A DNA stretch of 64,000 nt from Certhia americana (lineage: Eukaryota > Chordata > Aves > Passeriformes > Certhiidae). Under the pieces are notes generated by a model. That model searched no databases, was not told where the DNA came from, and saw only the letters and a program-made list of their open reading frames with translations. The translations under genes were made by a program, and so were the position numbers. Position 1 is the stretch's first letter, and each line of letters begins with the position of its first letter. The stretch spans positions 1,865,702-1,929,701 of the forward strand of contig CM031870.1 of assembly GCA_018697195.1 (NCBI GenBank). The letters run 5' to 3'. This document shows, piece by piece, positions 53,114-64,000 of the stretch.

Positions 53114-53164
53114 TCAGGGGCTCCGGCCCCTCACGCCGCCGCCGCCGGGGAGCCGCTGGCACAT
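53114..53164 (-). promoter_or_regulatory. Second upstream ORF (16 codons)
   Basis: A minus-strand ATG at 53164 in weak context (T at -3) opens a 16-codon Gly/Arg-rich frame that stops at 53114. A further two-codon frame (Met-Arg-stop) starts at 53350. Both matter only if transcription starts upstream of them. Confidence 0.4.
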
Positions 53165-53726
53165 AGAGCCGGGGCTCCGCCACGGCCCCCCGGCTCCGAA
53201 CAAAGCGCGGCGGGCGGGCAGCGCGCACTCCCTCCCGCCCTTCTCCCGCACACACAAAGATGGGGCGCTCTGAGGCGAGGAGAAGGAGGAGGCGGCGGCT
53301 GTAGCGGCCGCTGCCGCCCCCGGAGTGGCCGCCGCTCCCTTCTACCTCATAGAGGCCGCTGTGGAAGCGGCGGGCGGAGGGGAAGGGAGGGGATGGGGGC
53401 GCTGGCGGCGGCGACCCCGGCCGCGGTGCGAGCGGGCGTGTGTGGGGAAAGGGGTGAGTCCCCGCCCGCCGCCGCTTCGGCTTCCCCCGCCGGCGCCCGC
53501 ACGGCTCTTGTCCCTTTAAACCGCCCCCCCGCCTCCTTCGCCGGCTCCTTCCTCCTCCGCCTCGCCCGCGCCCCCCCCGCCCGCCGCGAGCAATGGTCCG
53601 AGCCGCTCACTCAACCCAGCCCGCCCGGCCCGGAGTGGGATAGACCAACGGGGAAGGTGCGGGAGGAGCGCCCCCTCTGCCCCGCCGCCCGCGAGGGAGG
53701 GAGCGGCGGGGGGAAAGAGAGTGATG

Positions 53727-53914
53727 ATTGGTCCGTCTGCTTGCCAATCTACCCATCTCTAGTGTCTCATTGGTTCCTTTCTTTTTTTCCTCATCCAGGA
53801 CGATTGACAGGCAATCTGACCAACTGAGATAAGGGGTGGGGTCTATGTGGTGGGAGCGGCGGTATGATTGGTTAGAATGGACGTCAATCACGTTGCAAGC
53901 TGAGAGCGGATTGG
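53727..53914 (-). promoter_or_regulatory. Cluster of five CCAAT boxes (NF-Y type)
   Basis: ATTGG occurs at 53727-53731, 53769-53773, 53867-53871 and 53910-53914, and CCAAT at 53744-53748. Four of the five are therefore CCAAT in the orientation of USP22. Three have the extended ATTGGT/ATTGGC form on the plus strand that NF-Y prefers. NF-Y sites usually lie 60-100 bases upstream of a start site, which suggests initiation to the left of 53727 for USP22. They could also serve a divergent plus-strand transcript. Confidence 0.65.
53880..53886. promoter_or_regulatory. CRE-like GACGTCA
   Basis: Seven of the eight bases of the palindromic CRE (TGACGTCA) are present. The site sits between two CCAAT boxes in the USP22 upstream region. 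CREB/ATF binding is plausible from the motif and promoter context only. Confidence 0.4.
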
Positions 53915-54069
53915 CGGTGGCCGCGAGGGGGGCGGTCCCTCCCAGAGCAGTCTGTGCTGCTGTCACATCCGCTGGTGCCGCTCTCGCTGTTCCCTCAGTG
54001 GTTTCCTGAGGGGAGAGGGATCGCCGTGCTCCCGGGAGAAGCTCCGCGCCACGCTCCGACGGGCTCTCA

Positions 54070-54085
54070 GGACCATATATGGTCC
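54070..54085. promoter_or_regulatory. Palindromic CArG box (SRF-type)
   Basis: CCATATATGG at 54073-54082 matches the CC(A/T)6GG consensus exactly. It is embedded in a perfect 16-base palindrome from 54070 to 54085. It lies about 1.07 kb upstream of the USP22 start codon, just outside the CpG island. Confidence 0.5.
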
Positions 54086-54867
54086 CTCCATACCGCCAGC
54101 CGGCATCCTGATGTTTCCTTAGGGAAAAAACAAAAGCCCTGTATAACCAGAACTGGTGTTATTTCAGCGTTTTCCTGTACAAGGAAATGGGAAGACGGTG
54201 AAAAATGTTAGAATCTGTACAGAGTTTTCAGCTCGTATGCCACACACACTATAGGGTTACATAATGGAGCGAGGCATGAGGGAAAGGATGGGAATTATGC
54301 CGTGGTTTCTGAAGAGAGAGACCGGAGGCTTTGCAGAGGCTTCTTAGACAAGCACTGCAAACACTGCAACAAGGAAATTAAGTGGTGAGGTGCCGCCACA
54401 TTATTTCACCAATCCCACTTTTCAGGGCGGGCTAATCACATTCCTCGGGAGCTGTAACCTTGAAATACTCACCTTGCAGATTTTCATAGAGTGCCCACTT
54501 TCCTGACCTGCTGCTGCAGCTTGCAAGAAATAAATAGAGAATTTTGTGACAATCACCTGAGGACTTTGCATTTCCTCCAGAGGTGCTGCGGCTTTTAAAA
54601 GAAAGCAAGGGAGGTAGTAGGGAGCTTAGTTTATGATTTGTGTATAGCTAGAAGGTTTGGTGGCAAAGAAGGGCTAAGAAAAGAGCTGTGTTTGTGCCCC
54701 CAGGCTGAGGCAGAAACAGAAACAGGACACGCTGTCCTTCTGCTTGGGACACCTTTAATTATTGCATCTCCTGGCTCACACTCCTTATTAGCCTCTCCCA
54801 GGAATCTCTCTTCCATGCAGTTGGGGGATTAGCTCCAGTGATAAACCTGGAATTGCCCCACAGGTGG

Positions 54868-54898
<31 letters not shown>
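54868..54898. repeat. A31 homopolymer
   Basis: Thirty-one consecutive A in the upstream flank. Lysine-rich frames on both sides of 54838-55241 come from this run and are not genes. Confidence 0.92.
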
Positions 54899-54900
<2 letters not shown>

Positions 54901-57900
54901 TGCCAAGAGCCAGGAGAGGGCCCGATTATCCCTCTGTGTACACAAATTGCATTGAATGTTTCAGAAGATTATGGGTGGAATGTGGAGGGAGGCTGTACCC
55001 TCTCTTTGACCCTATTAGACCTATTAAGTCATCACAGTGCAGCCTACACCTCCTTGGAAAAGGAAGGGGAATTGGTGCTGCACATCCTTCCTGTGTTAAC
55101 CCAACTTCCAGGAGAATTAACCAGTTTTCAAAAGCAGGAGTCAGAGCCAGCCCCTTCCCTTGTGAAAACCACCCTCAGAAAAGAGGGAGGTTAAGGATTG
55201 CCAGCTCAAGGTGCATGGAAAGGAATGGGATGGGTGATTAGTGTCCTAACAGCATCTAATAATTATTCTCTGAATATTTCCAATTAAACAAAGCCCCTGA
55301 TATTGTTACAGTCTAAACACAAGCAGAAAGTTATTCTTATTCTGCACCAACCTACTGTTACTAATCTGGGGCTTTTCTCCATGGCTACCACATCAAAACA
55401 GGAGATAAAGATAAAAGAGAGAATTTCTGCCAATGAAATTTAAGTCCATCTTGCTGAAAAAACAGGATACCAAAGAGACAATACATATGTTCAGTGTCCT
55501 GCAGACTCTGAAATTTTCACGGAGATTTCTGTTCCACTCCATCTTGCAGAGTCCTGTGTTTACTCCCTGTAGGGTGTGGTGTTTTATGCAGAACTAACAA
55601 GAATTGTGAGTTTAAATGCACTTGTTTTAAGAAACACCTACATTTTTTAGTGGTTCTATCTTTGAGAGAGATTTTCTCTTTGGAAAAACACTGATCTTTC
55701 TCTCTGGCCACTTCCAGAACAATTAGCACAGTTAACTACTCCTGTCCTGGAGGTTTTTGGCCCTGCTGAGGATGTGAAGAGCATCCTCTGAGCCACAAAG
55801 AACCCACACTGAGGACACCCATCCTGGACCAACCTGGTGAGACCCACTGTCACTCCCAAAGGCAGCAATGTAGAAATTTAAAGATCAACTCTTAGGGGAC
55901 ATTTCTGAAATATAGATGTTAACCTTTCAATCTTAAAGTTCCCCCCAAGGTTTCCTTGGCACCTTATTCTCCATAAAAGGGGTTTATTTATTAGAAATTC
56001 AGCTTGGGGTTCTTGCGGTAAATTTGAACCAGAGTAAAAATCCACTTTGGAAGAGTGTAGAAAACAGTGGCTTTTGAGATTTTTTGAGGTCAGCTCCTGA
56101 TTTGGGGGGCTTGAGGCAAAACTCTACAGATGTCATTAAACCCTTTCCTTTCTGTCCTATGAAGACACCAGAATATTTCCTATGAAGTATAAAAACTTCC
56201 AACTCTACAAACACTTCTTGATTGTTGCAGCCCACGCACTAAACGTGACACAACAGCACAGAGCAGCAGCCAAAACAAAATAGGAGTGGAAAATAGTGTC
56301 AACATGTTGTCAGAGAGTAATTGTCAAATCAGGGCCTACTTGCTGCACACACACGAGTTTACAAGTTTGCTGTAGTTTAATTTACTCTTGGGCATAGCTT
56401 GGGAATGTTTCTAGAAAAAAACCTTTTGGTGCAGCAGATAGCTTGGGAAAGGATTTGCCTCTGGGGGAGGGAAACAGTTTCAATCCCTCCTGTGTCTCTT
56501 GGAAGAATTTTTAATTTTAAAGCATTGATGATTATGCTAATTAGTGCTTACCCTCAAATGCCAGTGGAATATAAATGTTGATAGTAGCTAAAACACACTG
56601 CAAATGTGCAGCAAACTTTTCCTCCAGAGTCATCTGCGTTCCATGATAGCTCAGCTGTGGAAAAGCAGCTTTCTTCACCGGGAAAAGCAAAATAACTGCT
56701 TCTTCTATCTGTGTCATCCCAAGGTGGCACTTCTAGGCTCCTCTAGATAGCCATGAATCAACTGTGACCTCATCACTTGGGCATGCTGTGCCATGATATG
56801 TGTTAAAATGTCCAGTTTAGTTCTCAGGTAAACAGGAACCTTTCCCTTCCATCACGTGTGTGAGCAGCAGCAAGGATTTGGGGAGGATTCCTCCTGTAAC
56901 CCTGGATTACAAGTGGAGCTGGCTGAAGTTTGGACCTGCAAGAGGCTGAAGCTTCTGGTTCCACGAGTGGGTTTGAAGGGGGATGTTCAGGAGCTTTCTC
57001 CTGCAAGCACAAGGGCTCTCCATGCTAATAACCAATACAGAATAAGTGAAGATTACTCAGTACCTCTCCTGCATTTTTTTCAGGCACTCTAAAAAATACA
57101 AGTTCTTCCACATTCTAAAAGGAAAGAACTTACAGAACAACTCTGCTTACCATAGCACTCACAATGAAAAATACTTTAAAGCCTAAAAAGAACTCTTTTA
57201 CCTCTTAAAAATTACCCTATTTTTAATCTTCAGGATTTTTTTTTTCCCCTGAGCTCGAGCGTTTTCTTATCCAAGCATTGTAAACTTCCATCCAAGTAGT
57301 ACTGCCATTGCTTAATCCAAAGTCTTCAAAGCAGATGAGTTTGTATGTCTGGCTGCAGGGCTTAAAGTTCTGGATATATCACAGGCAGAATCTGTTGTGT
57401 GATTCTCCCTGAAGCTGATTGCTCCTGAATCCCTACAAAGTTCAGCTGAGTTACCTCAGACACCTCAAGGTCTGTAGGGAAACACTGGTACCTGTCATTT
57501 ATCTTGGGCATGGGGTACTGACCTTGCAACAAAACCAAACGGGTTGTGAAGTTCTAGCTACAGCAGCTTCTCTAAAAAGCTTTGTTTTCATCCCAATCCA
57601 TTGGTAATGGCACCTGGTGTGTGCCAGAGCAGAGATTTCCACATAGCTCAGCCTTAGCATAGGACACATGGAATCCACAGCATTCCATGATAATGGATTG
57701 ATTCAGCTGAGCAGATCCTGCCAGAAGGATGATTGTCAGTTCAAGGACTGCACAGATAGGTGGATTTCAGTGGATCAAGCTGACTTTGAACTTGGTAACC
57801 AACTCATGGCATTCTCCCTTGGAATCATAGCCCCCTGTATAGAAAATTTAAAGGTACTGACAATAAAATTCCTTGTCTTTGGGATCTTATGCAGACCTCT

Positions 57901-58800
57901 TCAAAGCAGTGCACAAGATTCCAAGGACTCATGGCCCATGGATTGAAAATAGTCCTAGAAAAACACAATGCCTGTGCTTATTTTTCTGAAGATCACTCGT
58001 TAGATTTCCCGTCAGCACTGTCAGAGGGTGAAATCTTAGCCCCAGCTGAACTCAACAGGAATTTTGCCACTGACTTGAATGGAGCTAAAATGTCACTCCT
58101 GCTATTTGTCAAGCCAATTACATCCAGACAATACTTTAACATCTGGCTTCAAGTGAACACACAGAGCAGTTCACTCAGTCTCTGAAGACAACACAGGACA
58201 TTGGCTATCTGCATAAAAAATGAAACATTAGTTCTTGGCAAGCCGCTTGTAATGAAGAGGGGATCCATCCAGTGACATCCAGGAACCAAGTCCCTGTTCC
58301 TTAGCCTATAGTTATTGGCAATAGCAACAATAGATTTTCTGTTATTTTCTGGGAAGAATGTCAAAAGCATCCATCTACTGTTTCAAGTCATTCTGTTGTA
58401 AAAACTTTGTTTAGAACAGCAGATCTGGCCTCATCTGTGGTTTCTCACAGACGAGGGGGGTTTTCACCCAGTTCATCTTCTGCTTCCCAAGGCAAAGGAA
58501 GATCCCTTGTTAGGTCAGGGAGCAGCATTTCTATCTAAACCCTACTCTGAGTATGGTGGTCAAAGGAAGGACAGCTGAGTATAGGAGAACAAATGGTGTT
58601 CATGGAGCTCATTTCCCTTTCTAAAAACCCACCTGAGACAATATTGATTTGTCGCAAAGCAATATTGATTTATTGCAAAATATAAAGGTTAGGTCAACCT
58701 CAAGTGGGGCACACCTTTTCCTGATTGGAAAAAATAAAAACCTTCTATATAAAATTATTTGAGCAGTGGTGATTAAAAAATCTGTTTGAATGGGAAGAAT

Positions 58801-58965
58801 CACAGGATCATAGAATGATTTTGGTTGGAAGAGATATTGAAGATTACCCAGTTCCAGCCCCATGCTGTGGGCAGGGACACTTTCCACTAGACCAGGTTGC
58901 TTCAAGCCCCGTCCAGCCTGGCCTTGAACATTTCCAGAGATAGGGTATTCATAACTTCTCTGGGC
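58801..58965 (-). mobile_element. CR1 LINE fragment, 3' tail
   Basis: The stretch begins CACAGGATCATAGAATGATT and continues TTGGTTGGAAGAGAT, the reverse complement of a CR1 tail with its ATTCTATGAT octamer. It continues through GGCCTTGAACATTTCCAG-like CR1 sequence. The copy is 5'-truncated and lies on the minus strand. A 142-residue frame over it (58621-59049) is not a gene. Confidence 0.85.
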
Positions 58966-60296
58966 ATTACTGGACACCCACAAGTTCTCTGAGTCATTGG
59001 ATGATGTCTGGAAAAACAGAGATGTACAAAGGGAGGGGCTTTTATACATCAGGTAGACAGGGATCTGCTCCCAGCTCTAGTACTGGTGAGAGTTGCTGCA
59101 CTGCTCACCTGTGCAAAACCAGCTTCCCTTGGTCTCCTTCCATCCCCTGGGATGCAAAGCCAAACTCAGTCACCAGCATCTGATGAGCCTTAATTCCCAG
59201 CACTTAAATAATTAGCTTCTCAAATGTACGAAAACAACTCTCATTTTCTGGATTAATGAAGGGAGCTGGGTTCCACTGAGCACAGCTATTATGGGGCTGC
59301 TAATGCAGTGTTTGATTCCATGGCTGCCACTGAGCACAGAGCAATCCAGGCCCCTGGGAGAGCAGGAGCACAGGGAGAGCAACACTGCAGGGTTAAAGTG
59401 GAAGCCAGAGGGGGAAACCCTGGCAGTGCTTTGTGGGTTTATGCAGAGGGAGGGGTTTATTTCTGTGTCTGCCGAGTCCCATCTGGGTTTATGATGATGC
59501 CACATAACACATAAAGCTGAAGCTCAGGAAGGTCCTGAGGGTGGGGAGTTTGCTTTAATCACACACCAGGTAAAGGCAGTTTCTGAAGCAGGGCGACAAA
59601 AATGTGACACAAACAGAAACCTAAAGCTTAGGTAGTCACACAGCAGCTTCTGCCCAGTTTATGTAGAGAATGGCAAGGAGCTGGGAAGCAACAGTGGAAC
59701 TGGAATGTTCTTGTCCTTTGTCTTCATATGGCTGAGGAGTTGGCAGGAAACTGGTTGCAAAAAGTTGATCTTGCCTCATTTTGGCAGGTACAGGCATCTA
59801 AACTCTTCAAGACAAACTTCTGTTATTGGCACAGGGCCGGCAAGTTTGTTTTTTCCAAATGGAAGGAGAGTGGACTGAGGAAATGTCAGCCTGCAAAGGC
59901 TGCCTTGCTCTGCCCTAGGAGATTTAAACTGAGGCCACATGACATGGACAACTCAACGCTGCTGGGACTGTTCCCTTCCTTTCTCTGTGTCACTGCTTCT
60001 CTGCCTTGGAACATGGAATAGGGAAAAGAGAACAATTACAAAATCAGGGAATTTGAGATGTAACTGCAGCCACTCAACAAAGTCATGCAGCTTCTCAGAG
60101 AAATGGAGATGTAAAGGCCTGGAGTGTTGATTTCCTCAAATTCTTCAGCCAAGAAAGAGCCCTTCAGTACATTGTCCACCTATTAGTACATCCAAATTAG
60201 TGATCTTGCAGTCCTGGACTTGGGGCTAAGTATCTTCTCACACTTAAGCTCTCCTCCAACAATATGCCCTCAAGCACATGACATCTGGAACATCTG

Positions 60297-60326
60297 CAAA
60301 CCAAACCAAACCAATCCAAACCAAAA
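60297..60326. repeat. (CCAAA)n-type pentanucleotide repeat
   Basis: About six imperfect CAAAC units, one with a T substitution, lie in the upstream flank. Confidence 0.85.
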
Positions 60327-62933
60327 CTTTTGACCTCTGTAAGAAAAGTCTGAAATTGCAACGGATGCCCTGGGTTAATCAAGAGCCTTGGTGAAGATAT
60401 AGCAGGAGTTGAGAGGTTAACACAGAAATTCATGGAACTGTGATGGTTTATGCAGCAAAGTTTCTGCTTCATTCAGTGCCAGGCACCAGTGACACCAGGG
60501 ACCTGCAGGTGCTCAAGAATCTCAGCACCTTCCCAAATCAGGAGCTCTTCCCTAGAGGTGGTCATTCAAAATTACACAACTTTGAAAATGCATGGATGCT
60601 GCTTCTCATGGCAGGGCTTTTTGGGCCACTGACTTCAGAGGAGTAATTTAGCTGAAGCAATCAGGAAATAATTATTACAGTGGAGAGTTAAAAGACAGTA
60701 ATTAAACTGTATAAATAAATAACTGAAGTGACTAAAAATGTCCACCCAAAGCCTACTTTTGGAGCACTATTTAATGTAAATGAATCACTTAGTGGACAAT
60801 ACAACAATCATCTGTTCAGCTTCTATTCATTATCAAAAACAATACAGAAGGATTGGCGGGGAATAGCCGTGTGCCAGAGGGAGCCCTTTAGGAAATACCA
60901 CAGAATCTGGACTAGCTTTTGTCTGTTCTTCTATTGTGTTCTGACAATGCTTTGCTAATGAATGCCTAACTTCATTTCAGTTGTCTTTTTCTTTTTTTTT
61001 TTCCCCCAAAACCAGATCAGTGGTGATCTTGGCTTTACAGGATTGCCTGTTCCTTTTGGGAAGACTTCCACACATCATGTATCAGTTTAGCCAAGGTCCA
61101 AGAGGTTGAGGATGTGTTGTCTCAGGTCCTCTGGGAAATCCCACTGTAGGTGATGAGACAAAATCCTTCGATTTGGGCGAAAATCCATCAAGTTTTAAAG
61201 AAATCATCACTATCTTTGAAACACACAGCACTTCAGTGAGTTGTGTACTCAGTAAATTTGTCTTTTGTTACTCTATTCGAAAGGACAATAACCTCATTCT
61301 GAGAAATAAGCTGCTTTTCCATAGGGAGTATTTACACTGATCATTCCCAGCATTATCATGGGAGTTATCTGCAAGAAGCTGCAGGCTAAAGGGAATCCCC
61401 AGCAGGAATCCAAGGAGCTAAACCTACCAGGCAGACACCTATGCTAGAAGAAACAGAACAAACTTAGAATATAAGACAATACCAAGCACTAAAATGCTGT
61501 CATTATGCCTCAGAATTGATGATCCACTGACATTCCCATCTCTTAGGAGTTACTGGTTTGGAACAGCTCCAAGTTCACACCTGAGGGTGCAGCAGGTACC
61601 CAGAGGGGTTTCCTTTTCTGACCTGGCTTCTTGGCTCACTCCTGCGTTGCTGCTGCAACTTTCAGCTCCTGCGGCGTTGCTGGTTGGACTCTGTGGAGCC
61701 CCGCAGTGCAAAATCACTGTGACAGTCTGAGTTAGGGAAAAAAGGGCAACAGTGATACACTTAAAAGAATGAACAGGCTTTTCTGCTGAGAAAATGCACG
61801 TGGAATAGCACCCAGATTTGACTTTTCAAGGCTGTCTCTGAGGTTGTTTTATTTTATATTAAAGAAAATCTGAGGCTCTGCAGCAAATTTCTGCAGCCAG
61901 GGATGATTTCTGTCAAATCCAGTAACAATGGAGGATGTGGGTTTCTAGTTAACGCTATCTAGAATTTGAGATAGAAATGCACACTTCATAAAATCTTGCT
62001 CCGAGCTCAGTCTTCCAAATAAAACAGAGATAGCATCAAACCCTCCAGGGCCTTATGCTTGCAAAATCCCCACCAAGTTCGCTGCAAGCTTGGGGAGCAA
62101 TTTGGGAGTTTTACTCACAGCATGAACTCAGAATGCCACTGAAGGTGGGACTTGAGGGCTGACAGCCCCTCTGGGGGCTGTTTCTGATATTACTGTTGCC
62201 AGCTTCTCCCTGTCCTTCAGCTGGAGATCATTTGGGCTGCAGGATGGGTGGCACATCTCCTGTCTGTATCACCGCAGTGCTCGGAATAGCAATGGAACAT
62301 GAAATAATTTCTGGGCTGGATTAATACTCTGGGCTCTGTGTGGGGATGCACAGCCCAGCTGCCAGCTCGGGGGCAGGACTGAGACCTCTGACAGTGAACT
62401 GGGGCAACAACAACCAAAATCATCAGCTCTTTGGGAGGCACTGGTAGTGTTACAGCTACCTCCAGACACACCTGTCTGGGTACCTGCGAGGCCAAGCTGC
62501 CAGGTAGAGTGCTGAAAATGGGTGGTTAGAGCACCCTAAAACTGCAATCCTGAATGCTGCCCTTTCACTAACAAAATCTGTCAACGGGCTTGGGCAGGGA
62601 GGGAAAACTGCTGAGCTTCTGAGAATCAGTAGTTCATTTTGCCATCATTTGCACTAATTGACACTTTTTTATAATAATCACTGTTAAAAGACAGAATTTC
62701 TCAAGTATCCTTTTGGTAGGAAAGAAAAGCTGATTATGTTAATGCTCAGTATATTAAAAGCATCATCCTAATTTTATGAGAAAGAAAACCGGAATAAATA
62801 CCCTCCTTTGTTTAATAAACTTCCCCTAAAATATATTTTTAAAAAAATTATGCAGTAAGGTTCTGTTCCTTCCTGCTCTGGTAAAGAATTCTTTTTGTTA
62901 GTCCCTCGAGTGGATGCTTAAGTCAGGTCTCGC

Positions 62934-62975
62934 TGTAATTACACACCTCGCAGCAGTGCGGGAGACTTAATTAAG
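62934..62975. promoter_or_regulatory. Paired palindromic TAAT sites, possible enhancer element
   Basis: TGTAATTACA (62934-62943) and CTTAATTAAG (62966-62975) are two perfect ten-base palindromes with TAATTA/TTAATTAA cores 22 bases apart. Such cores are bound by homeodomain proteins. The call rests on motif and spacing only. Confidence 0.25.
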
Positions 62976-63102
62976 AGAGTCACTGTAGGTGTGTTGTCAG
63001 ACGGATACAACCCAGTGCTGCTGAAGGAGGAACCAGCATCCAGCTGCAGTGGGCATGTTGGGGAAGAAAATTAAAGTTTGCAAAGGATTTTCAGATCCTC
63101 CT

Positions 63103-63123
63103 AAAAAAAAAAAAAAAAAAAAA
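63103..63123. repeat. A21 homopolymer
   Basis: Twenty-one consecutive A near the right edge. Confidence 0.92.
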
Positions 63124-63918
63124 GGCAGCGTGGACACACCCAGCAGCCTCTGTTCAAAGCCCCTCAACTCCATCATCAGGGAGTCTGTGGTTTTCAAAAT
63201 CTCTCTGTACTCACCAGGAGACGCTCTGCCACACGGCAAGATTTCAGATTCTCTCGTCCCCTCCTCCCAAAAGTGTGACTCACCAGTTTCAAATGGTGAC
63301 ATTTCATTCCCAAACTATTCCGGGAGCAGCTGGCTCCATAGCACATGGGGATGTGGGGAGAAGGGAGGAGGGAAGGTAGAGAGCCAGCTTGCACAGTAAA
63401 AACTACTCATTCTCTCCCCCACTCAGGTATGTCGCTTTTAAATTTCAGAGCCACGTAATTTGGGACACGCTGGCAAATTCCATCGGAGGGAAACAATAAA
63501 ACAAGTATATTTCAGGGGGAAAACAGAAACAATCTGCACGCACCAGTGATGCAATTCCCTGTCAGCCAGGAGGGGCTGGGAGAGGGGTTTGCTCTCCAGA
63601 CGGAACAGATACGAGGAAATGCCTTGTCCCCTCTTCTGATTCTCCATACGAGTCCGAACCCCGCAGTTCTGGGCGAATTTCTGTGTGATGCAGGGTCAGG
63701 GTTTAGTCAGCATCAATATCTTAATAATGATGAACAAATGTATGTGCAGTGGGACGCTGATAACGGGGCAATGACAGAGAAATCCGTGTCAGGTCCCCAG
63801 AGGAGTTTCGTGTCACACTGCAGTCCGGCATCGCCGTGTCCCTGCTGTGGGGACATCGCTGCCATGAGCACAACATCCTGCACGTGAGCAGCGGGATGCT
63901 GCGGGCACAGAATCCAGG

Positions 63919-64000
63919 GATATTCTGAGCTGGGAGGGACCCACAAGGACCACCGAGCCCAACTCGGATGTAAATGGCCCAGCCGGGTACCGAACCCGTG
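63919..64000 (-). mobile_element. tRNA-Ile-headed SINE with CR1 tail (TguSINE1-like), cut by window edge
   Basis: Read on the minus strand from the right edge, the sequence shows GGGTTCGGTACCC, a T-arm with B-box-like core (plus 63986-63996). A tRNA acceptor 3' end TGGGCCA follows (plus 63975-63981), close to tRNA-Ile. Then comes a short body and a CR1-type tail with GTGGGTCCCTCCCAGCTCAG leading into GAATATCC. A tRNA-Ile head joined to a CR1 tail is the architecture of SINEs known from passerine birds. The 5' part with the A box lies beyond the window. Confidence 0.7.

Larger units (their letters stand above)
1..53350 (-). other. USP22: USP22 gene locus, 5' part (exons 1-4 and introns)
   Basis: Four minus-strand exons join into one continuous frame that I recognise as the amino end of ubiquitin-specific peptidase 22. 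The protein removes ubiquitin from histones H2B and H2A as the catalytic subunit of the SAGA deubiquitinase module, with ATXN7, ATXN7L3 and ENY2, in the nucleus. The window holds about 158 residues of a protein that is 525 residues in human. The peptidase domain, including the catalytic Cys box that follows the GLRGLINLGNTC stretch in the family, is not in the window. The upstream limit is approximate because no transcription start is visible; I placed it at the most distal 5' AUG. The mammalian paralogues USP27X and USP51 are largely intronless, so a multi-exon copy with a complete ZnF-UBP domain fits USP22 best. Confidence 0.93.
52350..53965. promoter_or_regulatory. USP22: CpG-island promoter of USP22
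   Basis: Base composition changes sharply from AT-rich intron to very GC- and CpG-rich sequence and back again near 53965. The island covers coding exon 1, the 5' leader and the upstream promoter. No TATA box is evident, as is usual for housekeeping genes of this type. GC-box-like GGGCGG/CCGCCC strings are frequent, and a partial YY1-like AAGATGGGGC lies at 53257-53266. The transcription start cannot be read from sequence; the CCAAT cluster suggests it is roughly 53450-53650. Confidence 0.85.
53966..63918. other. Upstream flank with no supported gene
   Basis: This is non-coding sequence to the right of the USP22 promoter. It contains the CArG palindrome, one CR1 tail, long A runs, a CCAAA repeat and the TAAT pair, all listed separately. 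Frames here (for example 54838-55241, 57668-57946, 59728-60021 and 62217-62495) are short, lack splice context and match no family that I recognise. The next gene on this side lies outside the window. Confidence 0.75.

Noticed and set aside
52961..53827. Frame of 288 residues on the plus strand (and 264- and 187-residue frames nearby)
   Set aside because: Pro/Arg/Ala-rich translation of CpG-island sequence opposite a known exon and promoter; no domain and no homology recognised.
54838..55241. Lysine-rich frames of 118 and 125 residues
   Set aside because: Created by the A31 homopolymer at 54868-54898.
58621..59049. Frame of 142 residues on the minus strand
   Set aside because: Overlaps the CR1 tail at 58801-58965 and has no recognisable domain.
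63049..63399. Frame of 116 residues on the plus strand near the right edge
   Set aside because: Runs through the A21 homopolymer and has no recognised domain; minus-strand frames overlap it.
1..64000. CRISPR arrays, operons, phage or bacterial mobile elements, tRNA or rRNA genes, endogenous retroviral coding regions
   Set aside because: No spaced direct repeats, no bacterial gene organisation, no complete tRNA cloverleaf (only the half tRNA head of the SINE at the right edge) and no gag/pol-like frames were seen.

Overview
The window is vertebrate nuclear DNA, most likely from a passerine bird. It has long AT-rich introns, a GC-rich CpG-island promoter, and truncated CR1 LINE tails, with no mammalian L1 or Alu. 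At the right edge is the end of a SINE that joins a tRNA-Ile-like head to a CR1 tail, a family type known from passerines.

One protein-coding gene is recognised. It is USP22, on the minus strand, the deubiquitinase of the SAGA transcription coactivator complex. Four 5' coding exons are present: 53004-52879, 21585-21453, 10105-9992 and 4681-4580. Each has AG/GT borders and the reading frame is continuous through all four (158 complete codons plus one base). They encode the N-terminal ZnF-UBP domain and the linker to the peptidase domain. The catalytic exons lie beyond the left edge, because bases 1-4579 are the start of intron 4. Intron 1 is about 31.3 kb, intron 2 about 11.3 kb and intron 3 about 5.3 kb.

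The promoter CpG island spans about 52350-53965. It holds five CCAAT/ATTGG boxes, a CRE-like site, three upstream AUGs and strong purine/pyrimidine asymmetry just inside intron 1. A perfect palindromic CArG box lies just outside the island.

From 53965 to 64000 no gene could be supported. That flank holds one CR1 tail, the SINE, homopolymer tracts and a possible homeodomain-type cis element. I found no operon, CRISPR array, tRNA or rRNA gene, or clear novel system. The points most worth a second look are regulatory: the start-stop uORF, the weak splice donors, the in-frame skippable exon 3, the NF-Y cluster and the CArG palindrome.
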